A DNA stretch of 64,000 bases, from assembly GCA_963846505.1 (NCBI GenBank), contig CAWJWD010000001.1, positions 372,001 to 436,000 on the forward strand, read 5' to 3'. Every line of letters starts with the position of its first letter. The first letter of the stretch is position 1. The notes under the pieces are model-generated. The model saw only the letters and a list, made by a program, of their open reading frames with translations. It searched no databases and was not told the DNA's origin. The translations under genes were made by a program, and so were the position numbers. The stretch comes from JACVRW01 sp963846505. GTDB taxonomy: Bacteria; Actinomycetota; Thermoleophilia; Solirubrobacterales; Thermoleophilaceae. Below are positions 16,686 through 25,436 of this stretch, piece after piece.

Positions 16686-17246
16686 ATGAGCACCACCACC
16701 GCAGCCGTCACCGCCGTCCCCACCGGCACCTGGACCGTCGACGCCGCACACTCGCGCGTCGGCTTCCAGGTCAAGCACCTCGGGATCGCGACCGTCCGCG
16801 GCCAGTTCAACGAGTTCGAGGGCTCGCTGACCGTCGCCGAGGACGGCACGCTGAGCGCCCAGGGCAGCGTCGAGACCGCGAGCGTCGACACCAACGAGCC
16901 CCAGCGCGACGACCACCTGCGCTCGGAGGACTTCTTCGGTGTCGACGAGCACCCGCAGCTCACCTTCCGGTCCACCCGCATCACCCCCACCGGCGACGAC
17001 GAGTTCGAGATCGTCGGCGAGCTCGAGCTGCACGGGGTGGCCAGGGAGGTCGTGCTCCAGGCCGAGGTGCAGGGCACCGAGACCGACCCGTGGGGCAACG
17101 AGCGCGTCGGCCTCGAGGTCAGCGGCCAGCTCTCGCGCGGCGAGTACGGCATGACCTTCAACCAGGCGCTGGGCAGCGGCAACGTCCTCGTCTCCGACAA
17201 GGTCAAGCTGTCGCTCGACGTCTCCGCCGTCAAGCAGGCGGCGTAG
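16686..17246 (+). CDS. YceI family protein
   Basis: A 186-residue lipocalin-like YceI protein. The family pattern is clear: WTVDAAHSRVGFQVKHLGIATVRGQF at the start, then SVDTNEPQRDDHLRSEDFF, and LEVSGQLSRGEYGMTFN near the end. YceI proteins bind isoprenoid-type lipids or amphiphiles in an elongated beta-barrel. No signal peptide is present, so this form is probably cytoplasmic, unlike E. coli YceI. GAGGAG lies 9 bases before ATG 16686. It diverges from the LuxR-type regulator across a 24-bp palindrome and ends 1 base before the alkylsulfatase region on the other strand. Confidence 0.92.
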   Translation: MSTTTAAVTAVPTGTWTVDAAHSRVGFQVKHLGIATVRGQFNEFEGSLTVAEDGTLSAQGSVETASVDTNEPQRDDHLRSEDFFGVDEHPQLTFRSTRITPTGDDEFEIVGELELHGVAREVVLQAEVQGTETDPWGNERVGLEVSGQLSRGEYGMTFNQALGSGNVLVSDKVKLSLDVSAVKQAA

Positions 17247-19145
17247 CTACGGCGTGACGATCGCGAAGCTCGGGTCGGGCGGGTCGAAGGACGACAGCAG
17301 CACCCCGAGCTTCGCGCCGTCCCCCTCGATCCGGATGGCGCCGGCCTCCAGTTCCGCGGGGAGGTCGGCACCACCGGTGAGGATGCGGTCGAGCAGCGCG
17401 CGGTCGAGCGTGATCGTCGCGTCGGCCGTCTCCGACGCGCCGACGCGATGGGTCAGCACCGCGTTCTCGAGCGTCAGGAAGTAGCACGCGTCGAGGTCGG
17501 GGAAGACCCAGTTGAGCGTCAGCTCGGTCTCGAACACCTTCGGCCCGTCGAGCCGGATCGCCATCGAGTCGAACAGCTGCTCGCAGCTCAGGCTCGCGAC
17601 GATGTCGGCCGGCGCGCTCGTGGTCGCCGTGCCCGCCACGCCCTCGCGCAGCTCCTTCGCGCCCATCAGGAAGAAGTTGCGCCAGACGGCGTTCTCGGCG
17701 CCGTAGCCGAGCTGCTCCAGCGCCTGCGCCTGCAGCTCGCGCGCCGCCGCGTTGTCCGGCTCGGCGAACACGACGTGGTTGACCACCTCCACGACCCAGC
17801 GCAGGTCGCCCGCCTCGAACGCCGCGCGCGCCTTCTCGAGCACGGCGTCGGCGCCGCCCATGAAGTCGACGTAGCGCACGGCGGCCTCGACCGGCGGGTG
17901 CTCCCAGAGGTGCGCGGGGTTGCCGTCGAACCAGCCCATGTAGCGCTGGTAGATCGCCTTGACGTTGTGGCTGACCGAGCCGTAGTAGCCGCGGCAGTGC
18001 CACTCGCGCTCGAGGCTCGGCGGCAGCTCGATCTGCTCGGCGATCTCCCTGCCGGTCTGCCCCTTGTTGAGCAGCCGCAGCGTCTGGTCGTGCAGGTAGG
18101 CGTAGACGTCGCGCTGCTTGGCGAGGAAGTCGAGCGCCCGCTCCGCGCCCCCAGCGCGGCCAGTGGTGCTGGGCGAAGATCACGTCGGTGCGGTCGCCGA
18201 AGAGCTGGATCGTCTCGTCGAGGTAGGCGGCCCAGACGCGCGGGTCGCGCACGAGCGCGCCACGCGGGGTGAGGATGTTGTGCAGGTTGTGCGTCGCGTT
18301 CTCGGCGATGCAGAGCGCGCGGTGGTCGGGGAAGAGGAAGTTCATCTCCGCCGGCGCCTCGGTGCCGGGCGTCAGCTGGAAGATCATGCGCACGCCGTCG
18401 AGCGTCAGCTCCTCGCCGGTGCGCGCGATGTCGCGCGTGGGCGGGATCAGCGTGATCGAGCCCGGTCGAGGTGGTCAGGCCCGAGGCCGGCGGTGACCTG
18501 GCCCGTCCGGCCGCCTTGTCCAGCAGCGCGCCGTACATGTACGAGGCGCGGCGCGCCATCGCGGTCCCGGCGTAGACGTTCTCGCTGACCGCGTGCTCGA
18601 GGAAGCCCTCGGGCGCCAGCACCGGTACCCGCCCGGCCTCGACGTCCGCCACGTCGACCACGCCCTTGGCGCCGCCGAAGTGGTCGATGTGCGAGTGCGT
18701 GTAGATCAGCGCGGTGACCGGGCGCTCGCCGCGGTGGGCGCGGTAGAGGGCCAGCGCCGCGGCGGCGGTCTCGGCACTAGATCAGCGGGTCGATCACGAT
18801 CACGCCCTCGTCGCCCTCGACGATCGTCATGTTCGAGAGGTCGACCCCGCGCACCTGGTAGATGCCGGGCACGACTTCGAACAGGCCATGGAAGCGCAGC
18901 AGCTGCGCCTGGCGCCAGAGGCTGGGGTTGACGCTCTCAGGGCGCTCGCCGGCGAGGAAGTCGTAGCCCTCGAGCGACCAGACGACGCGCCCGTCGGTGC
19001 CCTCGACGACGCCGGGCGTGAGCGCGCCGACGAAGCCGCGCTGGGCGTCCTCGAAGTCCTCGCGATCGCCCAGCGGGAGCGTCAGCTCGAGCGCGCGGTT
19101 GGCTGCGGCGACGGCGTCGCTCACGGGGCGTGCGTGGTTGCTCAT
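17247..19145 (-). pseudogene. alkyl sulfatase (SdsA-like, metallo-beta-lactamase fold), broken by five apparent 1-base indels
   Basis: Joined across frames this is a complete alkylsulfatase of about 630 residues: N-terminal segment to VIVIDPLI, a metal-binding THSHIDHFGG, then LTTSTG, MNFLFPDHRALCIAENATHN, FAQHHWPRWG, a helical dimer domain and a C-terminal SCP2-like domain. Such enzymes cleave alkyl sulfates to alcohol and sulfate. The frame changes at about 18777 (extra base giving TAG), 18502-18504 (one G missing), 18480-18482, 18461-18463 and 18148-18152 (one base extra each). All but the first are in short G/C runs. Either the gene is decaying or this stretch has poor sequence. It follows the TetR gene by 30 bases. 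Confidence 0.85.
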
Positions 19146-19175
19146 CCTCGTCCTCCAGACGACGGGTTGCGGAGC

Positions 19176-19811
19176 TCAGCGCGATTCGGCCAGCGCCGCG
19201 GGAAGGTCGAGCCTAAGACTCGGATCGGCCTGGCGCGCCGCCTCGAGCGCACCCACGAGCGCGGTGCGCAGCAGCTCGCGCAGCTGCTCGCGGTCGAGGT
19301 CTCGCCGCTCCAGCCACTGCAGCACGACGCCCTCGACGAAGAAGGTCCAGCCGCGCACGGCGGCCTCGAGCGCGGGCGGGCGCGGGTCGCCTGCCGCGGG
19401 AACGGGACTCCAGGCACCGATGCCGGCGAGCAGCTCGCCGATGCGCCGTTCGCGGCTGGCCTCGAGCGCCGCTCGGATCTCCGGGTCGCCGCCACCGCGG
19501 GTGCGGATGATCGTCGTATAGGCCGCCGCGTGGTCCTCGACGTAGCTGAGGAAGGCGTCGAGGCTGGCGTCGATCTGCTCCAGTGGGGGCAGCGCCGGGT
19601 CCGGCGCGGTCACGACGCTGAGCTCGTCGGCCGCCTCGCGCAACACCGCCAGGATGAAGTCCTTCTTGGTCGGGAAGTAGTGGTAGAGCAGCCCCTTCGA
19701 GACGCCCGCCGCCTCCGCGATCGCACCGATCGAGACCTGCTCGTAGGAGCGCTCGCCGAGCAGCTGCACGCCGGTGCGCAGCAGCTGCTCACGACGTTCG
19801 TCGGTCTTCAT
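19176..19811 (-). CDS. TetR family regulator of the alkylsulfatase/SDR-P450 region
   Basis: A 211-residue TetR protein starting MKTDERREQLL. The HTH and following signature are SIGAIAEAAGVSKGLLYHYFPTKKDF (about residues 25-55), nearly the same as in the TetR at 2364. The C-terminal part is helical and aromatic (AAVRGWTFFVEGVVLQWLERRDL). ATG 19811 is preferred to GTG 19835. It reads into the alkylsulfatase gene and diverges from the SDR operon across a 57-bp nested palindrome, so it probably controls both directions. A long-chain alcohol or acyl derivative is a plausible ligand, by context only. Confidence 0.9.
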   Translation of the reverse strand: MKTDERREQLLRTGVQLLGERSYEQVSIGAIAEAAGVSKGLLYHYFPTKKDFILAVLREAADELSVVTAPDPALPPLEQIDASLDAFLSYVEDHAAAYTTIIRTRGGGDPEIRAALEASRERRIGELLAGIGAWSPVPAAGDPRPPALEAAVRGWTFFVEGVVLQWLERRDLDREQLRELLRTALVGALEAARQADPSLRLDLPAALAESR

Positions 19812-19855
19812 GCGGCAGCGCCGGAGCAGGTTCACGGCTGCTCACGCTAATCCCT

Positions 19856-19912
19856 GTTGACCGCAGATTCAATAGCTGGTTCAATGGCCGGGCTATTGAA
19901 CTGACGGTCAAC
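19856..19912. promoter_or_regulatory. 57-bp nested palindrome, probable TetR operator
   Basis: Outer arms GTTGACCG (19856-19863) and CGGTCAAC (19905-19912) enclose inner arms TTCAATAGC (19868-19876) and GCTATTGAA (19892-19900). The gaps between outer and inner arms are 4 bases on both sides, so all arms share one centre at 19884. The outer half-site matches the operator half near 2289-2342. The right outer arm overlaps the likely first codons of the SDR gene. Confidence 0.85.
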
Positions 19913-20689
19913 AGCACGGCGCTGATCACCGGCGCCAGCGGCGGTCTCGGCCAGGCGATCGCCCGCGCCCTGGCAGCCCGCGGCGTCGGGCTCGTGCTCA
20001 GCGCGCGCCGCGCGGACGTGCTCGAGCGGCTCGCGAGCGAGCTCGACGCCCGGGTGGTCGTGGCCGATCTGGCCGACGCGGGCGACGTCGAGCGGCTCGC
20101 TGTCGAAGCCGGCCCCGTCGACGTGCTCGTGGCCAACGCCGGCCTGCCCGCCGCGGGCGAGGTCGGCGACTACTCGGTCGAGCAGATCGACCGCGCGCTC
20201 GACGTCAACCTGCGCGCGCCGATCGTGCTCTCGCGCGCGCTGATGGCCGGCATGGTCGAGCGCCGCCGCGGCCAGCTCGTGTTCATCTCGTCGCTGTCGG
20301 GCAAGTTCGCCACCCCCGGCTCGGCGCTCTACTCGGGCACCAAGTCCGGGCTGCGCGCATACGCGACCTCACTGCGCCAGGACCTGCACGGGACCGGCGT
20401 CGGCGTCTCGACCATCTTCCCCGGCCCGATCCGCGGCGTCGGCATGTGGGCCGAGGGCGGCGCCACGCCGCCGCCCGGTGTCGGCACGCGCACGCCGCAG
20501 GACGTCGCGAACGCCGTCCTGCGCGCGATCGAGCGCGACAAGGGCGAGGTCGGCGTGGCCTCGCTGGTCGCCCGCAGCGGCTCGGCGCTGGCCCAGGTCG
20601 TGCCATCGTTGGCCGCGGCCTTCAACCGGGTCGGCGGCGCGAAGCAGATCGCCACCAAGCTCGCCATCGCACACGAGGAGAAACGATGA
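19901..20689 (+). CDS. short-chain dehydrogenase/reductase, non-standard start codon
   Basis: A classical SDR of about 262 residues. The cofactor motif is TGASGGLG; VANAG, the Ser in FISSLSGKF and YSGTK complete the active site. No ATG, GTG or TTG exists in frame upstream of the Gly motif; the first is GTG 19994, which would delete the cofactor site. The best reading starts at CTG 19901 (LTVNSTALITGASGG), inside the operator arm, which implies a leaderless or poorly initiated message, or a base error in the first codon. Its TGA overlaps the next ATG as ATGA. It may oxidise the alcohol released by the alkylsulfatase; this is inferred from the shared regulator. Confidence 0.85.
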   Translation: MTVNSTALITGASGGLGQAIARALAARGVGLVLSARRADVLERLASELDARVVVADLADAGDVERLAVEAGPVDVLVANAGLPAAGEVGDYSVEQIDRALDVNLRAPIVLSRALMAGMVERRRGQLVFISSLSGKFATPGSALYSGTKSGLRAYATSLRQDLHGTGVGVSTIFPGPIRGVGMWAEGGATPPPGVGTRTPQDVANAVLRAIERDKGEVGVASLVARSGSALAQVVPSLAAAFNRVGGAKQIATKLAIAHEEKR

Positions 20690-21081
20690 ACATCGCCAGT
20701 CAGATCGCCGGAGGACGGATCGCAGTCGGGGTCGCGTCGGTGCTCGCCCCCCGCACCGCGGCCAAGCTGTTCGGCTTCCCGTCCGAGCACGACAACGGCA
20801 CCGGCCGCGCCATGGGCCGCCTGTTCGGCGTGCGCGAGATCGTGCTCGGCGCGATGGTGCTCAAGCTGCAGGACGACCCGCGCGTCGCACCCGACCTCTA
20901 CCGCCTCAACGCCTGCGTCGACGCGGGCGACGCCGCCGCCATGGTCACCGCGCTGGTCAAGCGCGACGGCATCGACCGCGGCGCCGTGCTGACGCTGTTC
21001 GTCGCCCTCGGCGCGGTCGCCGGCTGGGTGCGCATGGCCCAGGAAGCGAGCAAGGCGCCCGCCGCCTACCCGCCGGCATGA
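20686..21081 (+). CDS. small membrane protein, DUF4267-like
   Basis: A 131-residue protein with about four hydrophobic helices (ASQIAGGRIAVGVASVLAP, MGRLFGVREIVLGAMVLKL, CVDAGDAAAMVTALV and VLTLFVALGAVAGWVRM). The pattern fits small actinobacterial DUF4267-type membrane proteins of unknown role. It overlaps the SDR stop and the P450 start by 4 bases each (ATGA), so translation of the three genes is coupled. A function in membrane delivery of hydrophobic substrate to the P450 is conceivable but only a guess. Confidence 0.75.
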   Translation: MNIASQIAGGRIAVGVASVLAPRTAAKLFGFPSEHDNGTGRAMGRLFGVREIVLGAMVLKLQDDPRVAPDLYRLNACVDAGDAAAMVTALVKRDGIDRGAVLTLFVALGAVAGWVRMAQEASKAPAAYPPA

Positions 21082-22445
21082 GCGCACGCGCCGCCACCCT
21101 CCCCCCTGGGCCGACCCAGCCCCCGCCGCTGGTGGCGGCGCGCTTCATGCTGCAGCCGACGCGCTTCCTCGAGGGCAACGCGCAGCGCTACGGGGACGCC
21201 TTCACGGTTCAGCTGAGCAAGGACCGCACGGTCGTGATCACGTCCGACCCGGACACGGTCAAGCGCGTCTTCACCGGCGACCCCGAGCAGCTGCTGGCGG
21301 GCGTCGGCAACGTCGTGCTCAAGCCGCTGCTGGGCCCGCGCTCGGTGCTGCTGCTCGACGGGCCCGAGCACCTGCGCCAGCGGCGGCTGATACTGCCGTC
21401 CTTCCACGGCGAGCGCATGCGCACCTACGGCGAGACGATGCGCGACGCCGCCGAGCGCCACGTGCGGCGCTGGCCGATCGGCACCGGCTTCCCCACCCAG
21501 CCCTCGATGCAGGCGATCACGCTCGAGGTGATCCTGCGCGCGGTCTTCGGAGTCAGCGACGACCGCGAGGTCGAGCGCCTCGCCACGCCGCTGCGCCGCA
21601 TGCTCGACGCGACCTCCAGCCAGGCGCGCCTGGTGCTGTTGCAGCTGACGAAGTCCGAGGGCGCGAAGCCGCGCAGCCCCTGGGGCCGCTTCCGCGCGCT
21701 GATGGCACCCGCAAACGACGTCGTCAACGAGCAGATCCACGCGCGCCGCGCCGATCCGGACGGATCCGAGCGCGACGACGTGCTGTCGCTGCTGCTCGCC
21801 GCGCGCGACGAGGAGGGTCAGCCGCTGACCGACGCGGAGCTGCGCGACGAGCTGATGACGCTGCTGCTCGCCGGTCACGAGACGACGGCGACCGCGCTGA
21901 GCTGGACGCTGGAGCGGATCGTGCGCCACCCGCAGGTGCTCGAGCGGCTGGTCGCCGAGCAGCGCGAGGGCGGCGACGAGTACCTCGACGCGGTGATCAA
22001 GGAGACGCTGCGCCTGCGCCCCGTGGTGCCCGGCGTCGTGCGCTACCTGACCGCGCCGTTCCAGGTCAAGGACTGGGAGCTGCCGGCGGGCGTGAACGTC
22101 GCGCCCTCGATCTACCTGCTCCATCGCCGCCCCGACCTCTATCCCGATCCGCTCGCGTTCCGGCCCGAGCGCTTCCTCGAGCGACCCGCCGGCACCTACG
22201 AGTGGATTCCCTTCGGGGGCGGCATCCGCCGCTGCCTGGGCGCGAGCTTCGCCCTCTTCGAGATGAAGGTGGTGCTCTCGACCATCCTCGGTCGTGCGCA
22301 GCTGCGCACGACCGGGTCGAGCGACGAGCGCACGACCCGGCGGGCGATCACCTACACGCCCGCGCGTGGCGGGCGGATCACGGTGGAGGCGTTCGCACCG
22401 CGACCGACCCGTGTGCCGAGCGCCCCGAGCGCCGCAGCCGCCTAG
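21078..22445 (+). CDS. cytochrome P450
   Basis: A 455-residue haem-thiolate monooxygenase without a membrane anchor. Landmarks in order: the C-helix WxxxR-like stretch HLRQRRLILPSFHG, the I-helix LLAGHETTATALSW, the K-helix ExxR in KETLRLRP, FRPERFLE, and the haem-binding loop FGGGIRRCLGASFA with the Cys ligand. The wording is closest to the CYP4/CYP102-like and bacterial CYP110-type enzymes that oxidise fatty acids, alkanes or terpenes. It is the last gene of the TetR-controlled SDR operon. No ferredoxin or reductase gene is adjacent, so electrons must come from elsewhere. Confidence 0.93.
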   Translation: MSARAATLPPGPTQPPPLVAARFMLQPTRFLEGNAQRYGDAFTVQLSKDRTVVITSDPDTVKRVFTGDPEQLLAGVGNVVLKPLLGPRSVLLLDGPEHLRQRRLILPSFHGERMRTYGETMRDAAERHVRRWPIGTGFPTQPSMQAITLEVILRAVFGVSDDREVERLATPLRRMLDATSSQARLVLLQLTKSEGAKPRSPWGRFRALMAPANDVVNEQIHARRADPDGSERDDVLSLLLAARDEEGQPLTDAELRDELMTLLLAGHETTATALSWTLERIVRHPQVLERLVAEQREGGDEYLDAVIKETLRLRPVVPGVVRYLTAPFQVKDWELPAGVNVAPSIYLLHRRPDLYPDPLAFRPERFLERPAGTYEWIPFGGGIRRCLGASFALFEMKVVLSTILGRAQLRTTGSSDERTTRRAITYTPARGGRITVEAFAPRPTRVPSAPSAAAA

Positions 22446-22477
22446 CGGATCGCTGCTCTGGTGTCGAAGCAGACGGC

Positions 22478-22498
22478 GCGGGACGCTCGGCGTCCCGC
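22478..22498. terminator. hairpin after the P450 gene
   Basis: GCGGGACG and CGTCCCGC form an 8-bp perfect stem around a CTCGG loop, 33 bases after the P450 stop and before the next gene. There is no T-tract. Confidence 0.55.
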
Positions 22499-22532
22499 GG
22501 GCGTTCCGGGCCATCGATGCGACACTGCCGAC

Positions 22533-23474
22533 ATGGTTGGAGTCGATGGAGTCCGTCGCCTGGATCACCAGGCCTTCCTGTACGACTCGACCGACCACTT
22601 CGTCACCGAGCTGGCACCGCTGCTGCGTGCCGGGCTCGAGCGCGGCGACGCGGCCTTCGTCGCCGGCAAGCACGACAACGTCCAGGCGCTGCGCGAAGAG
22701 CTCGGGGCCGACGCCCAGCGCGTGCGTCTCGAGGACACCACCCTCTGGGAGGTCGAGCCCTTCGGGCGGTTGCGGGCGTTCCAGGAGCTCGTCGACTCGC
22801 TGCCTGCCGGCGCCGGCCTGACGGCACTCGGTGAGCCGGTCTGGCGTGGGTCGCCGGCGGTGCTGCGCCAGTGGGCGCACTACGAGTCGATCATCAACCT
22901 CGCGCTCGCAGCTGCGCCGATGCGCTTCGTCTGCCTCTACGACGGCTCCTCGCTGCCCGACGACGTCCTCGGCCACGCCGTCCACACGCACCCGTCCCGA
23001 ATCGAAGCCGGCGCCGCGATCGCGTGCGAGCACTACGCCCCGCCGGAGCGGTTCCTGCCCGGCGGCGCACCTTCGCCGCCGCGCGAGGCGCGCGAGCTGC
23101 CGCTCGATCCACACGCGTTCCGCATGGCCGTGACCGACGCGGTCGTCGCCGTCGGCGCGGGACGCGAGCGAGCCGAGAGCTTCGTCGTGGCCACCCACGA
23201 GGTGCTCGCCAACGCACGCTGCCACGGCGAGGGCCCGGTGCGGGCGCAGCTCTGGACGACGCCGACCGAGCTCGTCTGCCGCATCGCCGACGCCGGCCCC
23301 GGTCTCGACGACCCGTTGGCAGGCTGGCTGGCGCCGGAGTCCGGCCTCATCGGGGGCTGGGGGCTGCCGCTTGCGCGCCAGCTCAGCGACGCGCTCGAAA
23401 TCCTCCCGGAGCACGACGGCACCGCCGTCTCGCTCTATCTCTCGCTGCCGGCCGAGGAGCGGACGGTAGCCTGA
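22533..23474 (+). CDS. MEDS-domain sensor fused to an anti-sigma-type HATPase
   Basis: A 313-residue protein with two parts. Residues about 8-165 resemble the MEDS (DcmR sensory) domain: HQAFLYDSTDHFVTELAPLLRAGLERGDAAFVAG and a middle RFVCLYD strand. Residues about 195-305 form an RsbW-like HATPase: FVVATHEVLANARCHGEG carries the N-box-like Asn, and IADAGPGLDD the G1 box. Proteins of this build are stress or light switch kinases that phosphorylate anti-anti-sigma factors or bind sigma factors. No sigma or STAS gene is adjacent, so its partner is encoded elsewhere. ATG 22533 follows the P450 terminator hairpin. Confidence 0.82.
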   Translation: MVGVDGVRRLDHQAFLYDSTDHFVTELAPLLRAGLERGDAAFVAGKHDNVQALREELGADAQRVRLEDTTLWEVEPFGRLRAFQELVDSLPAGAGLTALGEPVWRGSPAVLRQWAHYESIINLALAAAPMRFVCLYDGSSLPDDVLGHAVHTHPSRIEAGAAIACEHYAPPERFLPGGAPSPPREARELPLDPHAFRMAVTDAVVAVGAGRERAESFVVATHEVLANARCHGEGPVRAQLWTTPTELVCRIADAGPGLDDPLAGWLAPESGLIGGWGLPLARQLSDALEILPEHDGTAVSLYLSLPAEERTVA

Positions 23475-23479
23475 AGGAC

Positions 23480-23749
23480 ATGTGTCGCAACATCCGCACC
23501 CTCTACAACTTCGAGCCACCAGCGACGTCCGAGGAGGTGCGTGCGGCGGCGGAGCAGTACGTCCGCAAGATCAGCGGCTTCTCGAAGCCGTCGCAGGCCA
23601 ACGCCGAGGCCTTCGAGCGTGCCGTCGAGGCCGTGACCGCCGCCTCCTCCGACCTGCTCGACGCGCTCGTCACCTCGGCGCCGCCGAAGGACCGCGAGGT
23701 CGAGGCGGCCAAGGCGCGCGCCCGTGCCGCCGAGCGCTACGCCGCCTAG
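23480..23749 (+). CDS. DUF2277 family protein
   Basis: An 89-residue protein starting MCRNIRTLYNFEPPATSEEV, the characteristic opening of DUF2277. The rest is helical and Ala/Glu-rich, including VRKISGFSKPSQANAEAF. The family is widespread in Actinobacteria; its function is unknown. The conserved N-terminal Cys and Arg-Asn-Ile are present. It begins 5 bases after the stop of the MEDS-HATPase gene, with AAGGA before the ATG, so the two are probably co-transcribed. Confidence 0.9.
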   Translation: MCRNIRTLYNFEPPATSEEVRAAAEQYVRKISGFSKPSQANAEAFERAVEAVTAASSDLLDALVTSAPPKDREVEAAKARARAAERYAA

Positions 23750-23818
23750 GCAGCAACTGCGTAGCTGGCTGGATTCGGGCCTGGCGGACGTCCGTCAGGT
23801 CGCATAGAAGTAGGACCG

Positions 23819-24526
23819 ATGACACTCGCTCGCCGCTCCCTCCCGTCCCTGCTGGCCGCGGTCTGCCTCGGCGTGGCCCTCACCGCCTCGGCAAGCGCCG
23901 CCGAGCTGAAGCTCGCGTGCGCCGGCAAGGGGCCGCGCAAAGAGGACAGCGCCGGCACGGTGCTGTGCGCGGCCAATCCCGGCAAGGCGCGCAAGCTCTC
24001 CGGCACCGTCCGCAACGACGTCGGCCAGCCGGTGGCCGGCAAGCTGACGGTCACCTACAGCAGCTGGAGCGTGGCCTCGAACGGCATCGGCTACGTCGTC
24101 GAGCCGTACAGCACGCGCGAGGTCGCGGCAGGAGCCGACGGGAGCTTCTCGCTCTCGTCGAACACCAAGACCAAGGAATCCATCCGGGTCGACCTCGCGG
24201 CGGATCCCGCGCTCGGGATCGCCGGCGGCGCGCGCGCCCAGGCGGACGTCTCGCGCAGGTTGGTGACGACGGTCAAGAAGCTCGGCGGCGGACGGGTGAA
24301 GGTCACCGTCAAGGGCACCGCGGCACGCCCGCTGAAGATCTTCGTGCTCGACGCGAGCGGCTATCGGCTGCCCGGGGTCGGCGCCAAGAAGGCCAACCGC
24401 GCCGGCAGTGCGAACTTCGACCTCGGCAGCCGCCGCGGCCAGTTCACGACCTTCGTCGACGTGGGCGCCAAGGGCAACCTCACCGACCTGTTCTGGGCCG
24501 CCTTGAGGCCCAAGTTCCGGCTCTAG
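23819..24526 (+). CDS. secreted protein of unknown function
   Basis: A 235-residue exported protein. A typical Sec signal peptide (MTLARRSLPSLLAAVCLGVALTA..., with cleavage likely after ASA at about residue 24) precedes a basic, Gly/Lys-rich beta-strand protein. Two parts are visible: an N-terminal domain with two Cys (LACAG...VLCAANPG) that could form a disulfide, and a C-terminal domain with Ig-like strands (GRVKVTVKGTAARPLKIFVLD). No enzyme motif is seen. It stands alone and converges on the crotonase-fold gene with 16 bases between stops. Confidence 0.75.
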   Translation: MTLARRSLPSLLAAVCLGVALTASASAAELKLACAGKGPRKEDSAGTVLCAANPGKARKLSGTVRNDVGQPVAGKLTVTYSSWSVASNGIGYVVEPYSTREVAAGADGSFSLSSNTKTKESIRVDLAADPALGIAGGARAQADVSRRLVTTVKKLGGGRVKVTVKGTAARPLKIFVLDASGYRLPGVGAKKANRAGSANFDLGSRRGQFTTFVDVGAKGNLTDLFWAALRPKFRL

Positions 24527-24542
24527 CCGACCCGACTCTCCG

Positions 24543-25436
24543 CTACGGCTCGATCACGTTGCTCGGGTCGGGCCGCCGGTCGGCCGGGGCCTGGCTGTAG
24601 TCGCCGAAGCGCCCGTCGCGCTCGGCGACCACCGCCGGCACGCCCTCGGCCTCGGCCCGCTCGATGAAGCGGTGCGCCTCGGGGATGTTGCGCATCAGCC
24701 CGTCGAGGATCGGGCCGAGCGTCTGGGTCGAGGCCAGGCCCATGTTCTCGTAGGCCTGGTTGACCATCAGCTTCATCGCCGCCAGCTGCGCGGCCGGCAG
24801 CGCCGCGAGCTCCTCGGCACGGGCGCGCACCGTGGCCTCCAGCTCGGCGAACGGCACCGCCTCGTTGATCAGCTCGACGTCCGCCGCCTCGCGACCGGAG
24901 AGCGGCCGGCCGGTGAGCGCGTGGTGCTTGGCACGGGCGAGGCCGAGCCGGTAGATCCACATGCCCGACAGGTAGGCGCCCCACATGCGCGAGTAGGGCG
25001 TGCCGATCTGCGCGTCCTCGCTGGCGATCACCAGATCGGCGCAGAGCGCGAAGTCGCTGCCGCCGCCGACGCACCAGCCGTGCACCTGCGCGATCACCGG
25101 CTTGGGCGAGCGCCAGACGCTCATCAGCTTCTGCGTCGGGGCGAGCGCAGGCGCGGTCGCGAAGACGAAATCCTTGCCGGGATTCCAGCGCCCGTCGGTC
25201 GTGAGCTGCTCGTCCCAGTGATGGAAGCCGCCGCCGAAGTCGTAGCCGGCGCAGAACGCGCGGCCCGCGCCGCGCAGGACGATCACCTTCACGGCTGCGT
25301 CGCCGATTGCCTCGGTCACCGCCGCCTCGACCTCGTCAGGCATCGGTGGGACGATCGTGTTGAGGGCGTCGGGACGGTTGAGCGTGATCGTCGCGATCGC
25401 GCCGTCGACGTCGTAGAGCAGCGTCTCGTAGGACAT
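24543..25436 (-). CDS. enoyl-CoA hydratase/isomerase family protein with altered catalytic residues
   Basis: A 297-residue crotonase-fold protein. The oxyanion-hole segments AGRAFCAGYDF and HGWCVGGGSDFALCADL are present, and the N- and C-terminal parts have normal family length plus about 30 residues. The first catalytic Glu of hydratases (in GGGCELAL) is Asp here (GGGSDFAL), and the second (in GQPE) is replaced by Tyr (IGTPYSRMW). A simple hydratase is therefore unlikely; isomerase, hydrolase or dehalogenase-like chemistry on a CoA thioester is possible. It diverges from the ABC transporter operon. Confidence 0.85.
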   Translation of the reverse strand: MSYETLLYDVDGAIATITLNRPDALNTIVPPMPDEVEAAVTEAIGDAAVKVIVLRGAGRAFCAGYDFGGGFHHWDEQLTTDGRWNPGKDFVFATAPALAPTQKLMSVWRSPKPVIAQVHGWCVGGGSDFALCADLVIASEDAQIGTPYSRMWGAYLSGMWIYRLGLARAKHHALTGRPLSGREAADVELINEAVPFAELEATVRARAEELAALPAAQLAAMKLMVNQAYENMGLASTQTLGPILDGLMRNIPEAHRFIERAEAEGVPAVVAERDGRFGDYSQAPADRRPDPSNVIEP

